From NCBI GenBank assembly GCA_029582165.1, contig CM055875.1, forward strand, positions 30,500,644 through 30,564,643: DNA of 64,000 bases. The letters run 5' to 3'. A model generated the notes under the pieces. The model had not been told where the DNA came from and did no database searches. It saw only the letters and a program-made list of their open reading frames with translations. Position numbers and translations under genes: made by a program. Positions 48,122-58,890 of this stretch are shown piece after piece. The stretch comes from Portulaca oleracea. Taxonomy: Eukaryota > Streptophyta > Magnoliopsida > Caryophyllales > Portulacaceae. Within the stretch, counting starts at the first letter, position 1. Every line of letters begins with the position of its first letter.

Positions 48122-50455
48122 ATGATGCAACCCTTAAAACCCCGCGGTCATGTAGCACCTCATGCTGCAAATTGGGTTCATCATTCGTTTTTTGCCAAGG
48201 AATGGTTTCCCGAAGGTGGATTCAACCCGGCGAACCTCACGCAATATCCAAATGAACATGTGTGGCTTCGGCGATCGGAAATCCCGGTAAGCCTTTCATG
48301 TTTGTTAAATTTTAATTTTTGCATGTTTCTTATGATCCTTGGGCTTGTTAATTTGCATGCTTAGGCCCAATTGCGTTGAAGCATCCTTTAGCCCAAATGT
48401 GCATGTAAATATTATATGGACTTGATGTTAATAATATTAGAGTTTAACGCCGGATTTAACCATTTTCCGGAGGTTTTTCTCATAAAATTATTCGTCCTTA
48501 ATTTTAGATTATAATCCGAAAATTACTCGAATTATTTCTCGTAAAATCATGTATGCATATCTGCTTGCGATTTCCTTTGGGCTTGATGACTTGTACCCCT
48601 AGGCCCAATTATTTTAGAACCATCTTTTGTTGTGCGTTGTGGCCCAAAATTTCTTGCCCTTTACTATTTCTTGTGCGGTCTAATTTTTAGAGTGTAACAT
48701 CAAGATTAATTAATAATCTCAAGGTTTTTCTCATAAAAATATGACTTTTTTTTCTTTTAGAGTATAATTCGAAAATATTGTGATGATTTTTTTCCGAATT
48801 AAGTCTCATAATAAAAAAAATTAGGAATTAAGAACATGTATGTTAATACGAACTCCGACTTGGAAAATGAGTTATTTTACCATGTCGTTGCGTATAAAAA
48901 TTTTCGATTTACGAAGTCCCCAAAAATAGGATCCGAAGGTCAACCTTGCGAGCGTAATTCGAAGGGAACATGATTGTATCCTTCTGAATTTCTCTCACCT
49001 AGCTCTTTATTAGCCCCCCAATACTTGATGACAATTCTTTTTTTTTTTCATACTTAGGATGATAGCATGAAGACTTGTGAATCAATCACAAAAATGATAG
49101 CTACCCTGAAAACCATGCCGACCTTGTTCGGGATGTTATGGAACACACTGGTTTCTTGCCTTTTTATCAGTGTTTAGAGGCCTGGTTAATGCCTCGCTCT
49201 CGCCGTCCTGGTAGAGCTCTTGGCGAGCTTTTCTGGGACACCACTAATACGTTCCACTTTCGATTTGGCGAGATGGCTGTCACCCCTACGGATTTTGTGA
49301 TCATTACTGGCTTGTCCTGGGGGACTCAGCGCCTATATTTCAACCGGGGTTTTAGAAGAGGCTCTCCTCAGGCATTAGAACTTTTTGGGCCTATGATGGG
49401 AGGTCAAGAATCGGTCCGTCCTTTGCGCTATAAGCACTTTAGGAAAGTGATTCGTTCTACCAATTTTCTCTACCAATTTCCTTTTTATCGGTGACTTTTC
49501 TACTGACTGTCTCCTTGTCTTTTCTTTTTAGCCTTCGCTGTGGAGCTTCAAGAAGTTGTGTCAGCTTTGTGCCTCTTATGGACAACATCTGCGAGGTCGA
49601 TTTTCCCTTTCGAGTCGTTATCGAGGATCTCCCAGTGATTCAGACTCCAGTCATAATGAGTTTCGGTCGTCCGGTACTGATGAGTCTGGTTCTGAGTCGT
49701 ATTCTCAGGGAGGTGGTGGAAGTTATGATGGTTCTGAGTCGTATTCTCAAGGAGGCGGTGGAGGTTATGGTATCATTCCTCGCCATTCTAGTGTCGAGCG
49801 TGGCCCTCCTCCACGTTTTCCCGAACCTCCTCGCTTTTCAATTGGGGATTTTCGTAATCTCGAACGTGGCGAATCCTCTCATTGTCGTGTCACTGCTGGT
49901 CAATCGACATGGACTGTTAGCTTATCTGACGACCTAACTTTACAAGAGCGGTTTCGTGGTATACAAATATCATGTAGGGGAAGAGGTGCTCATGGTAACC
50001 GTTCTCGAGATGATGGACAACATTCCCGGTCAGGCGGTCACGGGGGCCATGGTTCGTCTCATGGCCATGGTCATTCCTTTAGAGGGGGAGGTCGTGAGGC
50101 AACTCCTCATAGCCGTGGACAGTCCGTTGAGCGCCAGGATACAAAGCTTTTGCAATACTCGGATCATCCATCTTGGGGTCATTCTGCTGGCCATGCCAGT
50201 CGTAGATCGAGTCACCATACTGAGCGTCGTGCGAGCCGCCAGTCTAGTGGGAGATCTGGTCGGCGTTCTACCGGTTCCCGAGCGACAGGCGGTAATCCTG
50301 TCCGATCAGGTGATACTGAGGTGCTCGCTTCTTGGCAGTGTTCGGGTACGGAGATCATTGGTGGCTCAGGTGATACAGAGATGCTCGAGAGTCTGGGTGA
50401 TACAGAGGTGCTCAGGAGTTTTAGTTCTCCTCGAGATGTTCCATCTTCATCCTGA
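48122..50455 (+). CDS. antisense plant-mobile-domain gene with Ser/Gly/His/Arg-rich tail
   Basis: Proposed exons: 48122-48286 (MMQPLKPRGHVAPHAANW .. RRSEIP, donor GTAAGC), about 49058-49446 and 49532-50455. The middle exon holds the plant mobile domain (MAIN/aminotransferase-like): EHTGFLPFYQCLEAW, LGELFWDTTNTFHFRFGEMA and VTPTDFVIITGLSWG. A donor at 49447 and acceptor at 49531 give an 85-nt intron joining KHFRK to PSLWSFKKL in frame. The last exon is low-complexity and basic (GGGGSYDGSESYS, HGGHGSSHGHGHSF, SRRSSHHTERRASRQ) and ends at a TGA. The reading frame around 49058-49100 does not connect cleanly to exon 1, so there is either a one-base indel near the AAAAA at 49090-49094 or a different splice. 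Plant mobile domain proteins act in silencing and development; inside Tat elements the role is unknown. Confidence 0.55.
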
Positions 50456-51029
50456 TGGCCTCCTATGGGTCGTCGTGGAGTGCCTTTCAGGCGGCTTGCC
50501 CCTCTTGCTCGACTAATGCGCCTTTGTAGACGCCTTATTTGGTGCTTCTGGTGATCCCACCTAGGGCGGACAATACCCCGGAGGTGGTCCTAGTGCTGGT
50601 CCTGCTGGTTCGAGCTCTAGCCGCCATAGCTCTCGCGGTTCTTCTCGCCTTCGTTGATGTAGGCTCGGTTGTGTTTATGCAGGATGAGTTTTCATGTATG
50701 CATTATGAAACTTTATATGTACTAGCTTAAGACTCTATATATGTACTAGCTAAAAGTCATGCCTGAGACTCCTATTTTATGTTTTATTAAGATGCATGTA
50801 TGTACTTAGACTCTGAGAGTATTATGTACTTCTATTCTACGACTCAAAATGTTAAAATGCAAATGCAAGGTGGTGCGTGCAGCCCCCACACTTCCCAAAA
50901 AATAAAAAAATAACAAAAGAAAATGGAAAATCCTAAGTGTCGGGATATTAATTTTTTCATTAATTTCAGGACAGGTCAAAATGGAACTTCGATCATTATT
51001 AAGCTCCTTGTTTTTTTTGTTTTTTTTTT

Positions 51030-51640
51030 GAAAATGCGAAAGAAAAAGAAAAAAGATAAAATGAAGAGTAAAGAAAATAAAATAGAAAAAGAGATGAAAA
51101 GAGTAAAAGAAATAAGAAAAGAAGAGATATGTAAGAAATAAAATAATAAAAAAAAGGAAATGTGTTAAAGAGAAAAGAAAAAGAAGTAACGAAAAGAAAA
51201 GAAAATGAAAGGAAATAAATATAAATAAAAGAAAATGAAAGGGAAGAAAATAAATATAGATAAAAGAAAGGAAAAGGAAAGAAAATTAATATAAATATGT
51301 GAAAATAAATAAAAGGAAAGAAAAGGAAAGAAAATAAATATAAATATATGAGAATAAAATAAAAGGAATGAAAAGGAAAGAAAATAAATATAAACATGTG
51401 AGAATAAAATAAAAGGAATGAAAAAGGAAAGAAAATAAATATAAACATGTGAGAATAAAATAAAAGGAATGAAAAAGGAAAGAAAATAAATATACACATG
51501 TGAGAATAAAATAAGAGGAAGGATAAAAGGGAAAGGAAATAAATATAATGTGTGAGAGAATAAACAAAAGAAAAGAAAAAGAAAGAAAATAAATGTATGA
51601 GAGGATAAAGAAAAAGAAGAGAAAAGGAAAAAAGAAATAA
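51030..51640. repeat. purine-rich minisatellite, ~51-bp units
   Basis: The plus strand is almost only A and G with TATAAA interruptions. Units of about 51 bp (AGAAAATAAATATAAACATG .. GAGAATAAAATAAAAGGAAT) repeat from about 51270 to 51520. Long minus-strand open frames here (FIFFPFSFLLFYSHM repeats) are by-products. Confidence 0.9.
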
Positions 51641-51899
51641 AATCGGGCCTCTGATGTAGCATGCCTGCAGGTATTCTGCCCCGGGCCTGTCCGGTTCAAC
51701 ACCTCGGTTTTCGTGCCTCGAAAAATCTGCTGCCCCTGCCTATAAATACCTGGCGGTATTGCAAACTTAGGCATGTCCAGTTCAACGCCTAGGTTTTCGT
51801 GCCCATAAACTATTGTTCTGTCTAGCAATACCTGTAGGTAATGTAGGCAGTGTCTATTCTTTGCGAAATCTTCCGAGCTGTCGATTTTGACCTCGAAAA

Positions 51900-53658
51900 A
51901 TGTGCCATTCTGCCTCGATTTTTGTACCGACGCTCATGGCTTTTGAGAAGAAACTATCGGCATGGTTGAGTGCTCTTTCGAAGAATGAGAAAAAGGAACT
52001 CCAAAGGTACAATCTTTCCCTTTTTCTGAGCCTGAAACAAGTAGTTTTGTTTCTAAACCTTCTCTACGCATACATTGCACTGTGGGATCCTGTGATGCAT
52101 GTTTTCCGCTTTGGGGAGGTTGAGTTATTTCCTTTGGTTGAAGAATGGGATGCCTTGTTGGGTGTGGATTCTTTAGCTTGGCCCGCACTCCCTATCCCTC
52201 TTGACGATGCCCCTTCAAAGTTCCAAAATTTGCTATGCTTGCCTGAAAAAGTCTTAGGAAGTATCTTGATTGGCGGAAAGATACACTTGTTGGCCCTCTT
52301 AGAATATTTCCAATCACCTGAAACCTTAAACCTCGGTCCCGAGATTAGGGTTAGAGCAGTGGCTCTATGCATACTAGGGCAATTCCTTTTTCACCATGGG
52401 GGGTCAGGGTTCATCCCGGTATGTCTGATCAATGTTTTGGATGACATGAGAGGTGGAAGAAACCCCACTCCTTTAGTACTAGGCGAAACCATCATGGGTC
52501 TGGATGAGCAAGACAAGACAGAGACATGGCGTGGGAGTCCGCTTCTTCTCCGGGTACAATTTGTTGTCTGTCTAGAATATCATGCCTGCAGGTATTGCAG
52601 TCTGTCCGGTTTTTTTCTGTTCTGACTGGACAGACTCGGGTCTGAGCAGGCTACCATGCCTGTAGGTATTGTAGTCTATCCCGGGATTTTTCTGTTCTGT
52701 CCGGACAGACTCGGGTCTGGGCAGGCCACTATGCCTACAGGCATGGTGCCCCGTCTACTGCATTTTGTCCAGTCCGGAGAAAACCTTTAGCTTCTTCATC
52801 TGACCTGATTTTGTTTTTGTGAAGATTTGGCTAATGGAACATCTAAGGCAGATGGCTCCTCCATTGACTTCAGTGGACCGAAAAATTCATAGAATCCTTC
52901 ACCGTAAACTTTACTTGGATGAGAAGGAGTCCACGGGCTCTTGGATTAAGCGCCTCAAAAAGAGCCCTCCTATTGATTGGTGGATAGAGTGGTGGGGAGC
53001 CCATCATTATGTTTGTCCCCAGTATGGAACCTCCCATGTGAGATTGATCAGTCTCACTCATTGTACCTATTACTTTCCTTTGAGGGTGATGCGCCAAATG
53101 GGGAGGAAGCAACTCATTCCCTTGCTAGACTGCTCTCCTCAGAAGCCTCATGAAGTCACCGATGTGGTTGCGAAGGGTTGGGCTTCCTATTGGAGTCATG
53201 TTCCTGCTATTCAAGCCCCCAAGGATAAGACACAGGTTGTCACTACCTATGTGACCAAAGCTTTCATCAAATGGTTGACTGAGAAAGATCCTGAAGAGTG
53301 GATGAAGCTAAGGGAAGAAGATGAGAAAGGACAACTTTCAGTCTTTAACAAGCTTGGTTTTGAATACAAGAGGTGGGATGCCATGCAAAAGAAGAAGAAG
53401 GAAGAGATCATTGTGAGGAAGCCCCCAGCTTGGCGTGTTACCTGGGAACCTGCTTTGCCTTCTTTGGTTATTAGAGAGCCTAAGTCTCCTTCTAAAAGAG
53501 CTGAATCCAAGCCTTCCGGGAAGGGAGAGGGGAAAGAGCCTCGAGTCTACAAGGAGAAGCCTAAGAAGAGAGAACGCCAGCCTCCAAACGATAAGGATGC
53601 TGGTCCTAGCAAGAGGCCCGAGAAAGAGAAGAAAGATTCAATCTGCTTAAGCCAATAG
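51900..53658 (+). CDS. antisense plant-mobile-domain-related (DUF7745-like) gene, intact, two exons
   Basis: Exon 1 51900-52553 starts MCHSASIFVPTLMAFEKKL; exon 2 52825-53658 ends at TAG after KKDSICLSQ. Donor CGG|GTACAA and acceptor GAAG|ATTTGG join SPLLLR to IWLMEHLRQ in frame, giving 495 residues. Residues 1-220 match, from memory, the DUF7745-type relative of the plant mobile domain: LFLNLLYAYIALWDPVMHVF, FGEVELFPLVEEWDALLGV, a helical middle and LGETIMGLD..GSPLLL. Exon 2 continues with a Trp-rich stretch (DWWIEWWGAHHYVCPQYG) and a Lys/Glu/Pro-rich tail with possible nuclear localisation signals (KPKKRERQ). No stop or frameshift interrupts it, unlike gag-pol of the same element. It runs convergently to the integrase, ending 353 bp from it. 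Function unknown; a retained silencing-related or regulatory role is only an inference. Confidence 0.65.
52560..52765 (+). repeat. ~75-bp repeats with dyad motif inside the antisense gene intron
   Basis: Three units share CATGCCTGCAGGTATTGCAG-type dyads (52582, 52656, 52731) and TCTGTTCTGTCCGGACAGAC, itself palindromic. They fill most of the 271-nt intron between the two exons of the DUF7745-like gene. Confidence 0.85.
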
Positions 53659-54011
53659 TTATTTTTAATTTGATGCTGAATAAAGTTACAAGTATGTTCT
53701 TGTAATCTTTTAGGACTATTATTGTTATATTTAAATTTCGTTAGTAATTTACTTCTTAGGAGGAAACTAAAGCAAAATGTAGCGAACTTTATTATTATTA
53801 ATATGAAATATCAATAATATATATGGACTCTATTACATCTATCGCCTTCCAACGAAAAAGAAAGAAAAGGAAAAAAAATAGGCCAGACCCTCGCGAGTTT
53901 CCTACGTATCTACAAGAGTAGAATCAGGCCTTCGTAGTTCACCTCTCCTTTTTCTAAACATTGCTAAGTTTCTGGGTCGAATCCAGTGTCTTATCTATGT
54001 CATTCCAACTC

Positions 54012-55089
54012 TCAAGCATAAAACTTTTTTAATTGATCTAAATTGGTTGGTTGAGACAGTTCCTCGCCCTCGGGAGTGATCAAGATTGCAGCTCCTGCTG
54101 GTAGCAAAGTCTTGATGACGTAAGGCCCCTTCCAATTCGGCTTGAATTTTCCTCGCGGATCTTGAACTGGTGCTCTCATCTCCTTTAAGACCAAGTCTCC
54201 TTCTTTAAGATTTCTAGGCTTCACTTTCTTGTTAAAAGCCCTTGAAATTCTATTCTGATAAACCTGGACATTATGCATGGCTCTCAATCTTCGTTCGTCA
54301 ATCAAGGTCAACTCTTCAAACCGAGTTCTAGCCCACTCTGCCTCAGGAATTTGGCTTTCTGCCGCTATCCTCAAGGAAGGTATTGCTATCTCTATGGGTA
54401 ATACGGCCTCCATCCCATATACCAACGAGTATGGGGTTGCCCCGGTAGCAGTGTGAATCGACGTTCGATACCCCCATAAAGCAAAGGGTAGCTTGTCAGG
54501 CCAGTCTTTATAAGTTACCGCCATTTTTTCGATGATTCTTTTTAAAGACTTGTTGGCTGCTTCCACGGCGTCGTTGGCTTGTGGCCTATAAACTGACGAA
54601 TGGTGATGCTGGATCTTGTATTTCTCGAGCAATTCGGTGACTTCTTTTATGAAATGTCTTCCATTATCACTTATTATTTCATGCGGCACTCCGTATCTAC
54701 AGATGATGTTCTGCTGGATAAACTTAGCCACATGTTTGGAAGTGATCTTGGCGTAAGATGCCACTTCAACCCATTTCGTGAAATAGTCAATAGCCACTAA
54801 TACAAATTCATGACCCCCCGGTACCGGTAGGAGATATTTTACCGATGATGTATATTCCCCACATCGAGAAAGGCCATGGAGAAGTCTATATAGTGAGATA
54901 GGTTGGAGGTTGATGCTGTAAATTCGCATAAATTTGGCATTTGAGGCATTTCCTAACGAAGGCATGACAATCAGCCTCCATAGTGGTCCAGTAATAACCA
55001 GTTCTCTGAATCTTTTTGTTTAAGATCCTGCCATTCATGTGTGGACCACATTCTCCACTGTGTATAGCCTCCATAATCTTCTCGGCTTC
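54012..55089 (-). pseudogene. Tat integrase
   Basis: The zinc-binding HHCC part is in 55074-54960 (ECGPHMNGRILNKKI .. CHAFVRKCLKCQ). A frameshift near 54890-54840 separates it from the catalytic core. The core has D in VLVAIDYFTKWVEV, D in IISDNGRHF and E in VEAANKSLKRIIEK, followed by the chromosome-side C-terminal domain (NLKEGDLVLKEMRAP, GKFKPNWKGPYVIK), ending with a stop at 54012. The catalytic triad itself is intact. No chromodomain is seen, as usual for Tat. Confidence 0.88.
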
Positions 55090-56260
55090 CTATTTATCAA
55101 CACACAGTAAGGTTAAACCCGTGCTAGTCTTCTTGTAGAGTCTATCCTGAATTATGCAGTACTGAGCTGCCATAAGTCGAATAGCCCTTTGCGCTCTTGG
55201 TTCCAGTCCATCTTGGTATTCCCCTTTTGTTAGGTATATGTAAAGGTCATAACACCAACAATCTGGGCTAACCTCACATATATCTAAAGAGCATACATAT
55301 GCCGGTTCACTCTTCCTTTGAACCATTACAGGCATTTCTGTTATCCCCGCCGGGATGGCCACTAATGATGAGAGCTTGGCCAAGGAATCGGCCAGTTCAT
55401 TGTCTTTACGTTTGTGATACGTGAAAGTGATGTAATCGAATTCCTCGGAAAGCTTGGTTAAATAGGCTTGGTAGGTGGCCATATCTTCGTCCCTTACTTT
55501 CCAATGATGATTGGCCTGATTGATCACAAGGTTGGAGTCTCCTGAGACCCTCAACCTCTTGATGTTCATTTCCACTGCAGCTCGCATGCCTAGAATGCAA
55601 GCTTCATATTCGACCGCGTTATTGGTAACCCCGAAGTCAAGTTTCACGGATATCGGCGTATGCGCTCCTTCGGGTGAGATTAGGATAATGTCGGCTCCAC
55701 ATCCTGTTTGGTTGGATGCACCGTCGAAGTGCATTTCCCATGTTTCGTCATCTGTATTGAAGACTTGTTCATCAGGAAACTCCAAAATCGTAGGGTGAGG
55801 TTCACTTGAGGGTGAATCAGCTAAAAAGTATGACACAACTCTTCCCTTGATGGATTTTTGTTGTACGTACTTGAGATTAAACTCGGAGAGCATCACCATC
55901 CATCGAGCCACCCTACTCTTGACTATTGGTTGTTGTAAGACATATTTGACCGGGTTCTTTTCTACTATGATGTGCACTGTATGTGCAAGCATGTAGTGGC
56001 GAAGCTTCTTGGTAGCCCAAACGAGAGCCAGGGCCATTTTCTCTATCTCCGTGTAACGAACCTCATACTCTAGGAACTTCTTACTCAAATAGTAGATGGC
56101 CCTTTCTTGACCATCAACTTTCTGAGCCAACATTGCCCCCATAGCTGTATCGGTAATGGTGAGGTATAGCAGTAATGGTTCATTGGGTACGGGTGACATT
56201 AACACAGGTGGATGTGTCAAGTACTCTTTGATCTTGTCAAAGGCATCTTGACATTTTTCA
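55090..56260 (-). pseudogene. Tat RNase H plus second (archaeal-type) RNase H
   Basis: The first, gypsy-type RNase H is at the start (PLLLYLTITDTAMGAMLAQ, AIYYLSKKFLEYEVRYTEIE). After a linker the second RNase H follows: MHFDGASNQTGCGADIILIS, NNAVEYEACILGMRAAVEM, RVSGDSNLVINQ and KDNELADSLAKL. Catalytic D-E-D-D positions are present. This second domain is the Tat-clade marker. The open frame is uninterrupted from 56220 to 55090, where a stop falls before the integrase. The join to RT upstream needs a frameshift near 56258. Confidence 0.88.
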
Positions 56261-57344
56261 TCCCATTGCGGTTTTTTTCCCCTTCTTTAACTTTTTGAAC
56301 AAAGGTTTGCATGTCATGGTTAGCTTCGAGATGAAACGACTGATATATTGAACTCTTACAAGGAATCCTCGAATTTCCTTTTCGGTCTTAGGTGGTTTGA
56401 GGTCTTGAATAGCCTTAATCTTGGCTGGGTCTACTTCAATGCCTCTTGAACTGGCCACAAAGCCAAGTAACTTTCCAGAGGTGACTCCAAAGGTACATTT
56501 TTATGGATTCAATCTCACGTTGTACTTCCTTAATCGAAAGAAAAACTTTCTTAAACTGGCAGTATGTTATGCCCGTTTCTTTGATTTAACAATCATATCG
56601 TCGACGTATACTTCCACTTCATTATGCATCATGTCATATAGCAAAGTTGTGGCCGTTCTTTGGTAAGTAGCCCCGGCATTCTTTAACCCGAACGACATTA
56701 CTACATAATGGAAGTTTCCCCATGGCGTGGTAAAGGCAGTCTTTTCCATGTCTTCTTTTGCCATCTTGATCTGATTATATCCTGAATACCCGTCCATGAA
56801 GGACAGTAATTCAAGCCCGCATGTGTTGTCTACCAGAATGTCGATGTGAGGTAGTGGAAAGTCGTCCTTAGGACTTGCTTTGTTCAAGTCTCTATAGTCA
56901 ACGCACATTCTCACCCTTCCATCTTTCTTGGGCACGGGTACAATGTTAGCTAACTAGTCTGCATACTCGATTACTTTGATAAAACCCGCTTGTTGCTGTT
57001 TTACTACCTCCGATAAAATTTTACGTGACCACTCAGGTTTCATCCTTCTAGGGCTTTGCTTGACTGGTTTTGCATTCGGATACAAGGGGAGAGAATGTTC
57101 GGCTATCTCTCGATCGATCCCTGGCATGTCCTCGTAAGACCATGCAAACACATCAATGAACTCTTTGAGCAGCTCGGTGTACTCCGTTTGTTCTTCCAAT
57201 GTTAATGATTTCCCGAGCTTCAACTCCCGAGGGTTTTCTAAGGTTCTTACGTTAATGCTTATTGTTTCCTCCATTACGGTTGTGTGATTTTCATGTTCTT
57301 CGACAACTTTTATTAATTCTTTTGAGTCCATTAATTCAGCATCA
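56261..57344 (-). pseudogene. Tat reverse transcriptase (nonsense and frameshift mutations)
   Basis: Starts after the predicted intron with DAELMDSKELIKVVEEHE. It carries the pre-RT motif FAWSYEDMPGID, then a TAG at 56954-56956 where the family has Trp (before LANIVPVPKKDGR). It has VDYRDLNKASPKDDFPLPHID, FMDGYSGYNQI and the catalytic YVDDM. A stop at 56567-56569 and frameshifts follow before [14 protein letters not shown] and the thumb ([12 protein letters not shown]) up to about 56258. Confidence 0.88.
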
Positions 57345-57457
57345 CTATTGGCAAAAACAGTTCAGGGAAGAGGGAAAGAAATCAGGATAAGCAAACAAAT
57401 GTTCATTTTATTGAATTAGGGAAAACAGGTACATCAAAGATAAATTCTAGGACTTAC
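57345..57457 (-). other. predicted intron between protease and RT
   Basis: On the minus strand the donor is GA|GTAAGT at 57457 and the acceptor CCAATAG|TG at 57345, after a pyrimidine-rich stretch (TTTCTTTCCCTCTTCCC). Without splicing the frame stops at TAA within the donor (57456-57454). With it, the Val-Glu end of the upstream frame continues as Val-Asp-Asp-Ala into RT. Ogre elements of the same clade are known for a pro-RT intron. Confidence 0.7.
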
Positions 57458-58890
57458 TCAACGGACTTTGACTCAACAGAAGGGAAACTAGGACCGGACT
57501 TGAAAAACTCAGAAGACTCTCCTAAGGCTACAGTGAATTCTTTTCCAGCATCGACGTCCACCCACGATATCTCACGGCAGCTTCCATCTTCAGTTATCAG
57601 CTTGCTTGGATCAAATCTTGGATTAGAAAGGGCTGCAACAAGGAGGTTGCCACGGGTCGTCATTATGATGAGCCTCTTGGCCGAACAGAAGACCAAAGAT
57701 GCTACTTCCAGCTAAATGTGTCCATTCGAGAGGAGGTTTCTTATCCCGACTTGGGATAAGTGTCCTTCCTCTAAGATCATGCAGTCATTAAAAATTTCCA
57801 AGCCAGCTACTTGGATACCTTCCTCTTTCAGATAATAAGGCTCCGGGAACCCATAGTAGGGAAAGTCATCTCCTTCCTTGATCCATTGCCCGTTAAGGGT
57901 CAAAGGATAAGGCCTAGTCTCAGAGAGCAGCGGTGGGTCGTCGGCCTTCCTCTTCCTGGCAGTTGTCCACTTAGCAAGTCTAATTTCTTCTTCGGTCGGG
58001 GTGTACCCGAGACCAAAAGAGTAATAGCTTCTAGGCATTACGTATGGGAAGTTAGACTTCTTACTTGGATTCCCTAGGGATTGCCCCGGAAAATATCCCA
58101 TGTTCCTTAAGATCGCGTTGACCTTGCGATTGGAATGTGGGTCAAAATCGAAAGGGGCCTCGTTCAGACTGAGCATGGCCACAAACTCGAAGTTATGAAA
58201 CTCTTCATCCATGGAGTTGTGTTCGACTTCCAACACGGGCGTTGTCGAGGTGACGATGGCAGAAATTTCTTCACCTCCTATGGTGATGACTTGGCCCTGA
58301 ATTATCATCTTCACCTTTTGATGCAGAGTGGAGGGAACCGCCCTATTCTCATGCAGCCATGGTCGGCCAAGTAGTAGATTGAAAGAAGCCGGGATGTCGA
58401 TAACCAGAAATTCGACATTTCGGGTAACATGTTCCATGGTTATGGGTAAGATTATCGAACCCAAAGTCCTTCTTGGAGAATTATCATAAGCACGGAGTTG
58501 AACAATTTGTTGTGCCAGATGGTGCCGCTGAATACCTAAATTCTGGGCAGTTCTCCATGGACATATGTTGACCGCTGATCCATTGTCCACTAGCACAAGT
58601 GGGACAACCTTATTGGAACACATGATGGTTAAGTATAGAGCCTTATTGTGAGCGTATCCTTCCCTTGGCAAGTCTGTCTCATCGAAAGTGATGCCCGGCT
58701 TCGGTGTAGTCACAAATGCAACGAGGTCCTCGGGTGGAGTGTCCGAGGGAACTTGGATTCGGTTCAGTGCATTCAAGAGTGCTTGACGATGTGTCTGGGA
58801 AGTATTCAACAGTTTCCAGATTGTGAGGTCAACTTTAGTCCTCTTGAATTGCTTAAGGAACGCATCCTCTACAGGGATCGCCTCAGTCGG
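57458..58890 (-). pseudogene. Tat aspartic protease region
   Basis: In the same frame as gag after an in-frame TAA (58893-58891). The protease active site is VLVDNGSAVNICP (D-N-G) near 58580, with the second motif FNLLLGRPWLHE. It is followed by a long Tat-type spacer (FHNFEFVAML, NAILRNMGYFPGQSLG, SFGLGYTPTEEE). A TAG at 57714-57712 interrupts it, and the same frame continues to 57458. Confidence 0.85.

Noticed and set aside
50999..51828. Minus-strand frames of Phe/Leu/Ser repeats that look like membrane proteins
   Set aside because: They mirror the 51-bp purine-rich minisatellite in every frame, so they are a composition effect.
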